From: an uncultured Allomuricauda sp.
GTDB lineage: Bacteria; Bacteroidota; Bacteroidia; Flavobacteriales; Flavobacteriaceae
Direction: 5' to 3'
DNA: 64,000 nucleotides
Assembly (NCBI RefSeq): GCF_947499695.1
Contig: NZ_CANMPQ010000004.1
Coordinates: 124,001 to 188,000, forward strand
Shown: positions 42,890 through 51,209 of the stretch, one piece after another
Layout of the letters: every line of letters begins with the position of its first letter
Numbering within the stretch: position 1 is the first letter of the stretch
Made by a program: the position numbers and the translations under genes
Notes under the pieces: model-generated
The model's input: the letters and a program-made list of their open reading frames with translations, nothing else
Database searches by the model: none
Told to the model about the DNA's origin: nothing

Positions 42890-43573
42890 TTATTGAAAAC
42901 AATCCTGGCAAGGTTTGCGCCCAAAGGTATACGTTAATGTTATACCTGAAAAGACGTACCAGTCATCGCTCAATATATTTCCGAATCTAAATTGCTCAAA
43001 ATTGGATCCTTCCGGGTTACTTCCGTCCAAATTGTCCGTAAATGTGTACCTGGCCCCAATTTCTGCACCTAGAATCAAAAATTGATTCAAACGATACTTC
43101 GCCCCTACCGTCATTGGAATTGCAAAACTACCGTCTTTTTGGTTAATATCCTGCACTTGAAGGGCATCAAAATAATTAAAATCGTATCTAAAGTAGGTGA
43201 AACCCGTATAAAGATAGGGAGTAAAAGCTGGTCCAAGCTTATGAAGATTGTACTCTACAAAGTTAAATTCCAATCCCGCGGAGAATTCCAAGACGGAATT
43301 ATCTATACTATACTGTCGTTGGCGTCGTGAAGATTTGCTGGATTTGGAGTCATCTGCGGTAAATGTTCCATAAAGCACACTTGCTCTCCACGCATACCTC
43401 TTGCTTTTATTCCATTTAAAAAGTCCTCCAAAGGCGGGGCCGGATGGCAAAATATAGTTTGTTCGCCCCACATCACCAATCATGTTGGTTCCTCCCGCAA
43501 AAAGACCAATCTCATAAGTCTGGGCGTTGACATTAAACACGCAGCAGAGTACAATAGCCAAAACTATCCGCAT
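42890..43573 (-). CDS. DUF6089-family outer-membrane beta-barrel protein
   Basis: A 227-residue exported protein: signal peptide (residues 1-17, ending VNAQ), then YEIGLFAGGTNMIGDVGRTNY, typical of DUF6089, and alternating aromatic/hydrophobic strands ending ...GITLTYTFGRKPCQDCFQ. It is probably a small outer-membrane barrel of 8 strands. Its position between nadK and uppS is conserved in Flavobacteriia, suggesting a role in the same envelope-biogenesis module, but no function is known. The Cys pair CQDC at the end is noteworthy. Confidence 0.9.
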   Translation of the reverse strand: MRIVLAIVLCCVFNVNAQTYEIGLFAGGTNMIGDVGRTNYILPSGPAFGGLFKWNKSKRYAWRASVLYGTFTADDSKSSKSSRRQRQYSIDNSVLEFSAGLEFNFVEYNLHKLGPAFTPYLYTGFTYFRYDFNYFDALQVQDINQKDGSFAIPMTVGAKYRLNQFLILGAEIGARYTFTDNLDGSNPEGSNFEQFRFGNILSDDWYVFSGITLTYTFGRKPCQDCFQ

Positions 43574-43684
43574 ACAATCAAAAAATTAAACATATTAGAG
43601 GTAAAGGAAAGTCTATATGGTATACTGTTAGAATGTTCTCTTTTGATAAACAGTTTTTAGCTTCTTTTATTGTTTTTGTTAGAC

Positions 43685-44566
43685 TCAATTCCGTCTATCT
43701 TCACCCCAAAGCAATTTATTCCGAAGTGTTTTCAAGAAGCTTTCTGAAGTATATTCAATCATTTTGATGGTGAAATTTGATTTTTTCACCTTGATTTCCT
43801 TACCATTCGGAATATCTGCTATCCTAGAATCCAAGGATACCAAATGGGTTTCTTCACGTCCAGAAACCTTTAATCTTATTTGGGTGTCATCTGATATTAC
43901 CAAAGGACGAGCATTAAGATTATGGGGTGCAATAGGGGTCAAAACCAAAGATTTTGCTGTTGGTTCTATTACCGGTCCCCCACAACTCAAGGAATAACCA
44001 GTCGATCCTGTCGGTGTTGATACGATCAAGCCATCTGCCCAGTAAGAAGTTAAATATTCCCCATTCAGGTAGGTTTCCACATTGATCATCGAAGTGGTAT
44101 CCTTTCGGCTTACTGTAACTTCATTTAGAGCAAAGTTGAGTTCACCTATCTCATCGAGATCGGAATTAACTTCTACCTCAACAAGGCTACGTTCTTCTAT
44201 TTTATAATTGCCCGCAGTAAATTCCGTTACCACCTTGCGCACATCTTCTTTTTTGAAAGTGGATAAAAAACCCAATCGACCCGTGTTTACTCCCACAATA
44301 GGAATTCCCAAATCCTTTACATAGGTTACAGCCCTAAGCATGGTTCCGTCTCCTCCAAAACTTACAAATATGTCGAAGGATGAATCTAGGCCAGCATCCT
44401 GCGAAAAGGCTCCATAATCAAATTTTGGAATATACTTGGACACCAAGTCATCAAATCCCGTTTCCATAAAAACAGAGGCATTGACCTTCTTTAGTTCTTC
44501 CAATAACGCTATAATGTAGGCTTTGTCTTCTTCTTGAAAACTCTGGCCGAAGATGGCTACTTTCAT
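43685..44566 (-). CDS. nadK: NAD kinase
   Basis: A 293-residue ATP-NAD kinase that makes NADP. It has the GGDGT motif (FVSFGGDGTMLRAV, residues ~68-81), the NE/D motif region (FALNEVTVSRKDT) and the Gly-rich DGLIVSTPTGSTGYSLSCGGPV, all invariant in the family. Length is normal. It begins 1 nt after the CBS gene stop and is likely transcribed with it from the divergent region shared with pdxJ. A 111-nt gap separates it from DUF6089, so the operon may be broken there. Confidence 0.96.
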   Translation of the reverse strand: MKVAIFGQSFQEEDKAYIIALLEELKKVNASVFMETGFDDLVSKYIPKFDYGAFSQDAGLDSSFDIFVSFGGDGTMLRAVTYVKDLGIPIVGVNTGRLGFLSTFKKEDVRKVVTEFTAGNYKIEERSLVEVEVNSDLDEIGELNFALNEVTVSRKDTTSMINVETYLNGEYLTSYWADGLIVSTPTGSTGYSLSCGGPVIEPTAKSLVLTPIAPHNLNARPLVISDDTQIRLKVSGREETHLVSLDSRIADIPNGKEIKVKKSNFTIKMIEYTSESFLKTLRNKLLWGEDRRN

Positions 44567-44567
44567 G

Positions 44568-45224
44568 TTACACGTTAAGGTATTTTTCCAAGTAGTCTGA
44601 CCGTTGTTTTAAATCTTCCAAAAACTGGTCGTCGCTATTGCCGAAAACAATGGTATAGTTGTATCTTCTAAAGGTCTGGGCCACGTCATTAAGATTTTCC
44701 GAACCGACTTTTAATGTTATTTCAACAATATCATTCTGTGAATCGGTAATAAAAGCGCCTAATAAGCGTGCATTGTTCCCTTCGACAATTTGTGCTATTT
44801 CACTAAATGAATAATCCTTTACCCCAATGGAAACTACCAGAATACCCCCTGGCTCCCTAAAAAAAGGCGTATTGATAAAGACTGACACCACATCTTCCAA
44901 ATCATAATATCCAACAATGATTTCATTTTTATCAAGAACAGGTAGAATATTGGCCTCATTTCTAGAAAACATTTCCAAAACATCTAACCATGAGGTTTCT
45001 TTGGTCACAAAAAAAGTTTCAAGTTCAAATCGGAAATCCTCAATCTTTTTATCCGGCTCAAAGCAGGCCAAATCGTTCTCAGAAAGTAATCCTATAAAAG
45101 CCCCGTTCTCTGTCACAGCTACATGGGAAAAAGTTGTTTCCTCAAAAAACTGAATAATCTCTTTCAAAGTCTCAGAGACCTCAAAAATGGGGACAGTGGA
45201 TATGATTTGACTTTGAATTTGCAT
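44568..45224 (-). CDS. CBS-pair domain protein
   Basis: A 218-residue cytosolic protein with two N-terminal CBS motifs (residues ~8-60: VSETLKEIIQFFEETTFSHVAVTENGAFIGLL; ~75-125: WLDVLEMFSRNEANILPVLDKNEIIVGYY) and a C-terminal ACT-like region (ILVVSIGVKDYSFSEIAQIVEGNNARLLGAFI). CBS pairs bind adenine nucleotides. It is immediately upstream of nadK, so a role as an adenylate sensor for NAD(P) or the envelope genes that follow is possible. Divergent from pdxJ. Confidence 0.9.
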   Translation of the reverse strand: MQIQSQIISTVPIFEVSETLKEIIQFFEETTFSHVAVTENGAFIGLLSENDLACFEPDKKIEDFRFELETFFVTKETSWLDVLEMFSRNEANILPVLDKNEIIVGYYDLEDVVSVFINTPFFREPGGILVVSIGVKDYSFSEIAQIVEGNNARLLGAFITDSQNDIVEITLKVGSENLNDVAQTFRRYNYTIVFGNSDDQFLEDLKQRSDYLEKYLNV

Positions 45225-45282
45225 AACAAATTTTTCAGGTGCAAAATACTAATTTTAAATCGCAAAAGGCGTGCCTAATTCT

Positions 45283-45290
45283 TATTTTTG
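45283..45290 (+). promoter_or_regulatory. -7 element of the pdxJ promoter
   Basis: TATTTTTG is an exact TAnnTTTG match 19 nt before the pdxJ ATG at 45310, inside the 85-bp divergent region shared with the CBS-nadK operon. Confidence 0.5.
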
Positions 45291-45309
45291 ACGTTCAAAA
45301 TTGGAATAC

Positions 45310-46026
45310 ATGACAAAACTTAGTGTCAATATTAATAAACTCGCAACCCTAAGAAATTCACGAGGAGGCAACATGCCCAACCTTTTAAAGTCTGCCGCAG
45401 ACATTGAATCCTATGGAGCACAGGGCATAACCATTCATCCAAGACCAGATGAACGGCACATACGATATAGTGACGCCTATGAGCTTAAAAAGGTAGTTAC
45501 AACAGAATATAATATAGAGGGCAACCCCATTCCGAAGTTCATTGATTTGGTGTTGGAGGTCAAACCCACACAGGTCACTTTAGTACCAGATGCTGAGGAT
45601 GCCATAACGTCCAATGCCGGTTGGGACACCATTAAACATCGGGATTTCCTAATCGATGTAATTAAGACTTTTAAGAACAATGACATCAGGACTTCAATTT
45701 TTGTAGACCCAAGCGTTGAAATGGTAAGAGGAGCAGCAGAAACGGGAACTGACCGGATTGAATTGTACACAGAGAGCTTCGCCCATGATTTTGCTCATGG
45801 CAAGAAGACAGAAGGAATCCAACCCTTTGTTAAAGCTGCCGAAATGGCAAGCGAAGTAGGGCTAGGCATCAATGCGGGACATGATCTTAACCTAGAAAAT
45901 ATTCAATTTTTCAAAAAAAATATCCCAAACCTCCTAGAAGTATCCATAGGACACGCGCTCATTTGCGAATCACTCTATTTAGGTTTGGAAAATGTAGTCA
46001 ATATGTATTTACACCGATTGAAATAA
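45310..46026 (+). CDS. pdxJ: pyridoxine 5'-phosphate synthase
   Basis: A 238-residue TIM-barrel enzyme that condenses 1-deoxyxylulose 5-phosphate with 3-amino-2-oxopropyl phosphate in vitamin B6 synthesis. Conserved segments are LSVNINKLATLRNSRGG, GITIHPRPDERHIRYSD, VTLVPDAEDAITSNAGWD, DRIELYTESFA, GLGINAGHDLNLENI and EVSIGHALICESLYLGL. The ATG at 45310 gives MTKLSVNIN; a TTG three codons earlier is disfavoured. Its stop overlaps the next start by one base (TAATG). Confidence 0.96.
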   Translation: MTKLSVNINKLATLRNSRGGNMPNLLKSAADIESYGAQGITIHPRPDERHIRYSDAYELKKVVTTEYNIEGNPIPKFIDLVLEVKPTQVTLVPDAEDAITSNAGWDTIKHRDFLIDVIKTFKNNDIRTSIFVDPSVEMVRGAAETGTDRIELYTESFAHDFAHGKKTEGIQPFVKAAEMASEVGLGINAGHDLNLENIQFFKKNIPNLLEVSIGHALICESLYLGLENVVNMYLHRLK

Positions 46027-46796
46027 TGGAGTTATTACATTCAAAAATTATAGGCGAAGGAAAACCCATAATAATCCTACATGGTTTTTTGGGCATGTCA
46101 GATAATTGGAAAACGCTTGCCAACCAATATATACAACATGGGTTTCAGGTGCATCTGGTCGATCAACGCAATCATGGGAAAAGTTTTCATTCGGAAGATT
46201 TTGACTATGAATTTATGAGCGAAGACATCCTTAACTATATGGACTTTCACCACATAGGAGCAGCAAATATTATTGGACATTCCATGGGAGGCAAGACTGC
46301 AATGCAATTGGCAGTTTCAGTTCCCGAAAGAATACACAAACTGCTTGTGGCAGATATTGCCCCTAAATACTACCCTCCGCATCATCAACCCATAATAGAT
46401 GCATTGGCCAAACTCGACTTGGCAACAATCGGAAGTAGGAAAGAAGCTGACGAAGTACTTTCCCAATATTTACCAGAGTTTGGCATACGCCAATTCCTAT
46501 TAAAGAATTTACATTGGATAGAAGCGGGGAAATTGGGATTTCGCTTCAATTTTGAAGTTCTTAAGGATAAAATGGATGAAATCGGTGAAAACATAAGTTC
46601 CACATCCAAATTCGAAGGTCCTGCACTGTTTTTGCGCGGAGATCGTTCAGAATATATTCTTCAGAATGACCTTCTTGAGATAAAAAAACACTTTCCAAAT
46701 GCCGAAATAGACACTGTATCCAATGCAGGTCATTGGTTGCATGCCGAAAACCCAAAACAGTTTTTCGAAAAATCACTACACTTTCTAAATTCCTAA
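46026..46796 (+). CDS. alpha/beta-fold hydrolase (YbfF-like)
   Basis: A 256-residue cytosolic alpha/beta-hydrolase starting MELLHSKIIGEGKPIIILHGFLG. The oxyanion HGFLG motif, LVDQRNHGKS, the nucleophile Ser in IIGHSMGGKTAMQLA (near residue 90) and the late His in AGHWLHAENP are clear. It is closest in feel to YbfF-type esterases acting on acyl esters or thioesters. Translationally coupled to pdxJ (TAATG overlap). Physiological substrate unknown. Confidence 0.92.
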   Translation: MELLHSKIIGEGKPIIILHGFLGMSDNWKTLANQYIQHGFQVHLVDQRNHGKSFHSEDFDYEFMSEDILNYMDFHHIGAANIIGHSMGGKTAMQLAVSVPERIHKLLVADIAPKYYPPHHQPIIDALAKLDLATIGSRKEADEVLSQYLPEFGIRQFLLKNLHWIEAGKLGFRFNFEVLKDKMDEIGENISSTSKFEGPALFLRGDRSEYILQNDLLEIKKHFPNAEIDTVSNAGHWLHAENPKQFFEKSLHFLNS

Positions 46797-46811
46797 AATT
46801 ACTAGCTTTTT

Positions 46812-46827
46812 ATTATGCATGCATAAT
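46812..46827. promoter_or_regulatory. 16-bp palindrome ATTATGCATGCATAAT, second copy
   Basis: Perfect palindrome identical to the core of the etfB upstream palindrome (16999-17014). It ends 16 bp before the -33 element of the SGNH lipoprotein promoter and begins 16 nt after the hydrolase stop. Position just upstream of -33 would allow activation or upstream repression. Confidence 0.65.
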
Positions 46828-46843
46828 TTTTTTACCCATTTTA

Positions 46844-46874
46844 TTGTCTGTATAACAAATTTCACCTAGTTTTG
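46844..46874 (+). promoter_or_regulatory. promoter of the SGNH lipoprotein gene
   Basis: TTG (46844-46846), a 20-nt spacer, and TAGTTTTG (46867-46874), an exact TAnnTTTG. Predicted start near 46881, leaving a leader of about 50 nt before the ATG at 46930. Confidence 0.7.
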
Positions 46875-46929
46875 GTAGCATTGGTTTGAACATAAAACTA
46901 ACTTAAGCTAACACAAAACAGATTTGAAT

Positions 46930-48510
46930 ATGAAAAAGTTATATGCCCTGCTCCCCTTTTTAGGGATATTCCTGATTGCATGTGAAGATGATGAATCTCC
47001 GATAGTAACACAACCGGATCCCGATCCTATTGTTTACACTGCCGGTTCGGCAAATTTCTCGAATTATATTTCTGTCGGAAACTCACTGACAGCAGGTTTT
47101 TCTGATAATGCATTGTTCCGTGATGGACAATTAGCTTCTCTTCCCGTTATGCTGGCTTCAAATTTTGATTTGGTAGGCGGAGGAGAGTTTAATGTTCCCT
47201 TTATGGCGGACAATCTAGGCGGATTGACCCTTCAAGGAAATCCTATCAGCGGAAACAGACTGATTCTCGCATTTACCGCGGATGGTCCTGCGCCAACTCC
47301 TGTTACTGGGGCTGGAACTACTGAGGTTTCTACAAAGTTAACAGGCTCTTTCAACAATTTTGGAATTCCCGGTGCCAAAAGCTATGAATTATTGGCTCCT
47401 GGCTATGGAAGTGTTGCTGGAGTTGCATTAGGACTGGCCAACCCATATTTTGCTCGTTTTTCTTCAGCAGAAGATGCAACGGTAATTGGAGATGCAGCCG
47501 CTCAAGGAGCTACGTTTTTCTCTGCTTGGGTAGGTGCAAACGACATACTTTTATATGCCACCAATGGTGGTTCAGGAGTTGATCAAACAGGAAATCTGAA
47601 TCCTGCTACGTACAATAGAAATGACATCACAGACCCAAATGTTTTTGCCGGTTCTTTAAATGGCATTCTAATGGCTATGACTGCCGGAGGAGCAGATGGA
47701 GTTATCGCAAACATTCCAAATGTTACGGATATTCCATTCTTTACTACAGTACCTTTCGCTCCATTGGATCCTACGAATCCCGCATTCGGACCTCAGATTC
47801 CCGTTTTAAACGCGCAGTTTGCCGGATTGAATCTAGTATTCCAAGCTTTAGGGGTTCCTGAAAGACAATTTACTTTCTCAGATTCAGCAGCAAGTGCTGT
47901 GATTATCAAAGATGAAGACTTGGCAGATTTGTCAGGAGCAATCACTACAGCTCTTGTTATGAATGGTGTAGATGTCGGAACTGCAGGTGTAACAGGTTTA
48001 TTATACGGTCAGGCGCGTCAGGCTAATGAGAATGATTTATTGGTCCTTACGAGCAGCTCTGAAATTGCAACCTTAAATGAAGATGCTTTTGCCATGTTAC
48101 AAGGCCTTGGTGTTGATCCAGCGACAGCCGGACAATTATCCGTAAACGGGGTTACTTTCCCACTAGAAGATCAATGGGTTCTGACCCCTGAAGAACAAAC
48201 CGCAATTGAAGATGCTCGCACAGCATATAATGCTACCATAGCAGGATTGGCAACCCAATATGATTTGGCCCTTGTTGATGCTAGCACTTTACTTTCCGAT
48301 TTGAATGCAAATGGAATAGCTTTAGCAGATGGAAGTACAGTAACATCAACTTTTGCAACCGGAGGAGGCTTCTCTTTGGATGGCGTTCATCCAGCTCCAA
48401 GAGGATATGCTATATTGGCCAATGCATTTATTGAGGCCATCAACACAAAATTTGGCTCCAACCTCCCCGGAGTAAATCCTTTGGATTTCACGGGACTTTA
48501 TATCGATTAG
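46930..48510 (+). CDS. SGNH/GDSL-type hydrolase lipoprotein
   Basis: A 526-residue lipoprotein: signal MKKLYALLPFLGIFLIAC with lipobox LIAC, then an acidic run (EDDESPIV) compatible with surface export. The SGNH block I is ISVGNSLTAGF (Ser nucleophile, with Asn replacing the usual Asp of GDS); WVGANDILLYA is block III and LDGVHPAPRGYAI is block V with the catalytic Asp/His. It is longer than most GDSL esterases because of insertions in the middle. Likely an envelope lipase or esterase. Its upstream region has the shared palindrome, which could link it to the etf regulon and lipid catabolism. A terminator follows at 48537. Confidence 0.87.
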   Translation: MKKLYALLPFLGIFLIACEDDESPIVTQPDPDPIVYTAGSANFSNYISVGNSLTAGFSDNALFRDGQLASLPVMLASNFDLVGGGEFNVPFMADNLGGLTLQGNPISGNRLILAFTADGPAPTPVTGAGTTEVSTKLTGSFNNFGIPGAKSYELLAPGYGSVAGVALGLANPYFARFSSAEDATVIGDAAAQGATFFSAWVGANDILLYATNGGSGVDQTGNLNPATYNRNDITDPNVFAGSLNGILMAMTAGGADGVIANIPNVTDIPFFTTVPFAPLDPTNPAFGPQIPVLNAQFAGLNLVFQALGVPERQFTFSDSAASAVIIKDEDLADLSGAITTALVMNGVDVGTAGVTGLLYGQARQANENDLLVLTSSSEIATLNEDAFAMLQGLGVDPATAGQLSVNGVTFPLEDQWVLTPEEQTAIEDARTAYNATIAGLATQYDLALVDASTLLSDLNANGIALADGSTVTSTFATGGGFSLDGVHPAPRGYAILANAFIEAINTKFGSNLPGVNPLDFTGLYID

Positions 48511-48536
48511 AAAACACTACTCAAATTCACTATATT

Positions 48537-48566
48537 AAAGGCACCGTTTTGTGGTGCCTTTCTTTT
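48537..48566 (+). terminator. intrinsic terminator of the SGNH gene
   Basis: AAAGGCACC (48537-48545) pairs perfectly with GGTGCCTTT (48553-48561), 7-nt loop, followed by CTTTTT. It overlaps an in-frame upstream start of the next gene, which supports 48584 as the true start of that gene. Confidence 0.92.
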
Positions 48567-48583
48567 TCAAAAATATTGAGCTT

Positions 48584-48934
48584 ATGAAATTTATTTTAAG
48601 ACTTCTCCTAAATGCATTAGCAGTGGTAATCCTATCTTATATCTTACCAGGAGTAGGTGTAGATTCGCCAACCACCGCAATAATTGTAGCTTTGGTTTTG
48701 GGTATACTGAATTTTTTGGTCAAACCTCTCTTAATAGTCCTTACACTCCCCATAACCATTGTCACTCTGGGTTTGTTTCTTTTAATTATAAATGCCATCA
48801 TTATTCTTATTGCTGCTCATTTTATCTCTGGGTTTGAAGTATCAAGCATATGGTGGGCCATTCTTTTTAGTCTTCTGCTATCGTTTTTACAGTCTATTTT
48901 ACACTCCATACTTAAAGAGGATAAAAAGAAATGA
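48584..48934 (+). CDS. phage-holin-family (class 4_2-like) membrane protein
   Basis: A 116-residue protein of four transmembrane helices (MKFILRLLLNALAVVILSYILPG, IIVALVLGILNFLVKPLLIVLTLPITIVTLGLF are the key segments split across helices 1-3) ending in KEDKKK. It belongs to the widespread small membrane family annotated phage holin 4_2 or YvlD-like; despite the name it is usually a housekeeping gene, and there are no phage genes here. Function unsettled, perhaps envelope stress. The ATG at 48584 is chosen because the upstream terminator overlaps any longer version. Confidence 0.88.
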   Translation: MKFILRLLLNALAVVILSYILPGVGVDSPTTAIIVALVLGILNFLVKPLLIVLTLPITIVTLGLFLLIINAIIILIAAHFISGFEVSSIWWAILFSLLLSFLQSILHSILKEDKKK

Positions 48935-48963
48935 TTTAGTTTGGGCCTCAATGTTTTAAAAAC

Positions 48964-48994
48964 TTGCTGTCAATCAGAAAATGCATTACTTTTG
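48964..48994 (+). promoter_or_regulatory. tig promoter
   Basis: TTG (48964-48966), 20-nt spacer, TACTTTTG (48987-48994), an exact -7 match, 33 nt before the tig ATG. Confidence 0.7.
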
Positions 48995-49027
48995 CCACCC
49001 ATTTTTGAATAGCAAATTAGGTAGGAG

Positions 49028-50350
49028 ATGAATATCACAAAAGAGCAGATTGACGAGCTGAATGCAGTTGTAAAAGTTGCCATAAGCAAGGATGACTATC
49101 AAGACAAAGTAGAAAAAATCCTTAAGGACTACAGAAAACAAGCAAATATTCCTGGTTTTCGCAAGGGGCAAGTACCCATGGGACTTATTAAAAAGCAATA
49201 TGGTAAGGCCGTATTGGTAGACGAGGTGAACAAATTGTTGCAGGATAACCTCAATAAATATCTTACTGAAGAAAAATTGGATGTTTTGGGCAATCCATTA
49301 CCAAAACAACAAGAAGATTTTGATTGGGACAATGATAATCTTGATTTCGAATTTGAATTGGGTCTTGCGCCAAATTTTGAGGTAAAAGTAAAAACCAAAA
49401 AAGCAGTCACCCAATACAAAATTGTTGCAGATAAAAAGATGATCCAAGAACAAATGGATCGCATCCGGAAACAATATGGAAAATTAGTTTCAAAAACAGA
49501 AGCTGGAAAATCGGATGAAATTACCGGAGTCTTTGTAAATGAAGCTGAAGAGATTGAAAATAAAACCACAATAGAGTTAGATAAGGTCAAAGCGAAAAAA
49601 GCATTGGAAGCTCTTGTAGGGAAAAAAGTTGGAGATACCGTTCAACTAAAAACAAAGGGACTTTTCAAGGAAGACTATCTGTTGACCAGTGCACTAGGTA
49701 TCAACAAGGAAAAATCTGAAAAATTAAATATCGAGGTTGCCTTCACTATTGAAGAAATCAATGAGCGCCAACCCGCTGACCTTGACCAAGAATTGTTCGA
49801 TAAGTTATTTGGAAAGGACAATGTAAAATCGGAAAAGGAACTTCGCGAAAAAATTAAGGAAGATTCGGAAAAGCAATTTGAACAACAGTCCGATCAAAAA
49901 CTGCTGAACGATATCACCGAAAAACTTATCGATGATACCAAGTTTGATCTTCCATCGGAGTTTTTACAAAAATGGATTCAGGTAAGTGGTGAAAATCCAT
50001 TATCAGATGATCAGGCCAAAGAAGAGTTTGAAAAATCTGAAAAAGGACTTCGATATCAACTTATAGAAGGTAAAATCATTAAGGAAAATGACCTTCAAGT
50101 TCAATTCGACGAATTGAAAGAATTTTCCAAAGGTTTTATCAAATCACAGATGGCGCAATACGGTCATTTAGACCCCCAAGAAGAAGAGTTGGAGAATATT
50201 GCCAATCGCATTATGGGGAACCAAGATGAAGTCAAAAGGCTTTCTGAACAGTTGATGAGTCAAAAACTATTGACTTTCTACAAAGAACATGCAAACCTCA
50301 AAGTAAAAGAGGTTACGTATGATGACTTTGTTAAAGAAGCCTATAGCTAG
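49028..50350 (+). CDS. tig: trigger factor
   Basis: A 440-residue ribosome-associated chaperone. The N-terminal ribosome-binding domain has the signature IPGFRKGQVPMGLIKKQYG (G-F-R-x-G-x-x-P, near residue 40). The middle domain corresponds to the FKBP-like region but is diverged (residues ~150-250), and the C-terminal helical domain follows. It catches nascent chains at the exit tunnel. It lies upstream of clpP and clpX, the classic tig-clpP-clpX order, but a strong terminator with clpP's promoter around it separates tig from clpP. Confidence 0.95.
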   Translation: MNITKEQIDELNAVVKVAISKDDYQDKVEKILKDYRKQANIPGFRKGQVPMGLIKKQYGKAVLVDEVNKLLQDNLNKYLTEEKLDVLGNPLPKQQEDFDWDNDNLDFEFELGLAPNFEVKVKTKKAVTQYKIVADKKMIQEQMDRIRKQYGKLVSKTEAGKSDEITGVFVNEAEEIENKTTIELDKVKAKKALEALVGKKVGDTVQLKTKGLFKEDYLLTSALGINKEKSEKLNIEVAFTIEEINERQPADLDQELFDKLFGKDNVKSEKELREKIKEDSEKQFEQQSDQKLLNDITEKLIDDTKFDLPSEFLQKWIQVSGENPLSDDQAKEEFEKSEKGLRYQLIEGKIIKENDLQVQFDELKEFSKGFIKSQMAQYGHLDPQEEELENIANRIMGNQDEVKRLSEQLMSQKLLTFYKEHANLKVKEVTYDDFVKEAYS

Positions 50351-50382
50351 ATTGAGCTAAAAAGAAAATTAAGTATCTTTAC

Positions 50383-50417
50383 GGTGCCGAAAGCTCAGTT
50401 TTCGGCACCTTTTTTTT
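50383..50417 (+). terminator. intrinsic terminator of tig
   Basis: Perfect 10-bp stem GGTGCCGAAA / TTTCGGCACC (50383-50392, 50400-50409) with a 7-nt loop and eight Ts. Just upstream TATCTTTA (50374-ish) could be a clpP promoter element, so part of the hairpin may lie in the clpP leader. Confidence 0.93.
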
Positions 50418-50439
50418 AAGCAAAATCGAAGAAAATCCT

Positions 50440-51120
50440 ATGGATTACGGAACAGAATTCAAAAAATACGCTACCAAACATCACGGAATAAACAGCATGT
50501 ACTATGACCAAATCGTAAGTAGTATGCATCCCGTGGGCATGACCCCTAATATTATCGAGGAAAGACAATTGAATGCCATTGCCATGGATGTTTTTTCAAG
50601 GTTAATGATGGACAGAATCATCTTTTTGGGCACTGGAATCAATGATCAAGTGGCCAATATAGTTCAAGCACAGTTGCTCTTTTTGGAAAGTGCAGACGCC
50701 GTCAAGGATATTCAAATTTATATCAATTCACCAGGTGGGAGTGTTTATGCCGGTCTTGGAATCTATGATACCATGCAGTTTATCAAACCTGATGTTGCCA
50801 CCATTTGCACAGGTATAGCTGCCTCCATGGCCGCAGTATTGTTATGTGCTGGTGAAAAAGGGAAACGAAGTGGGCTATCCCATTCAAGGGTTATGATCCA
50901 TCAGCCTTTATCAGGTGCACAAGGACAGGCTAGTGATATTGAAATCGCTGCCAAGGAAGTTCTTAAAATAAAAGACGAATTATATCATATCATAGCTAAT
51001 CACTCAGGACAATCATTCGATAAGGTCTATGAAGACAGTGATCGTGATTACTGGATGAGGGCTCCTGAAGCCAAAAAATATGGTATGATCGACGAAATAT
51101 TGGTAAGGGATAAGTCCTAA
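50440..51120 (+). CDS. clpP: ATP-dependent Clp protease proteolytic subunit
   Basis: A 226-residue serine protease forming the ClpP tetradecamer. The catalytic triad is Ser129 (GIAASMAAVL), His154 (MIHQPLSG) and an Asp near residue 203 (DSDRDYW). The core DRIIFLGTGINDQVANIVQAQLLFLE and YINSPGGSVYAGLGIYDTMQF are conserved. An N-terminal ~30-residue extension before the core is normal for Bacteroidota. It works with ClpX encoded 89 nt downstream. Confidence 0.96.
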   Translation: MDYGTEFKKYATKHHGINSMYYDQIVSSMHPVGMTPNIIEERQLNAIAMDVFSRLMMDRIIFLGTGINDQVANIVQAQLLFLESADAVKDIQIYINSPGGSVYAGLGIYDTMQFIKPDVATICTGIAASMAAVLLCAGEKGKRSGLSHSRVMIHQPLSGAQGQASDIEIAAKEVLKIKDELYHIIANHSGQSFDKVYEDSDRDYWMRAPEAKKYGMIDEILVRDKS

Positions 51121-51209
51121 AACCGTACTAAGAAGTCAAAAAAAGACCATCGACAACAAACAAAATCTATATTTTTTACGTTATTAGTGGTTGAACTTTA
51201 AATGTTTAT

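Noticed and set aside
46930..48510. Loss of SGNH catalytic residue (GNSL instead of GDSL)
   Set aside because: The Ser nucleophile and the late Asp/His block are intact; the Asp-to-Asn change in block I occurs in other members and need not abolish activity.
48584..48934. Phage holin as evidence of a prophage
   Set aside because: The family is a common housekeeping membrane protein; no lysin, capsid, integrase or tail genes are near.
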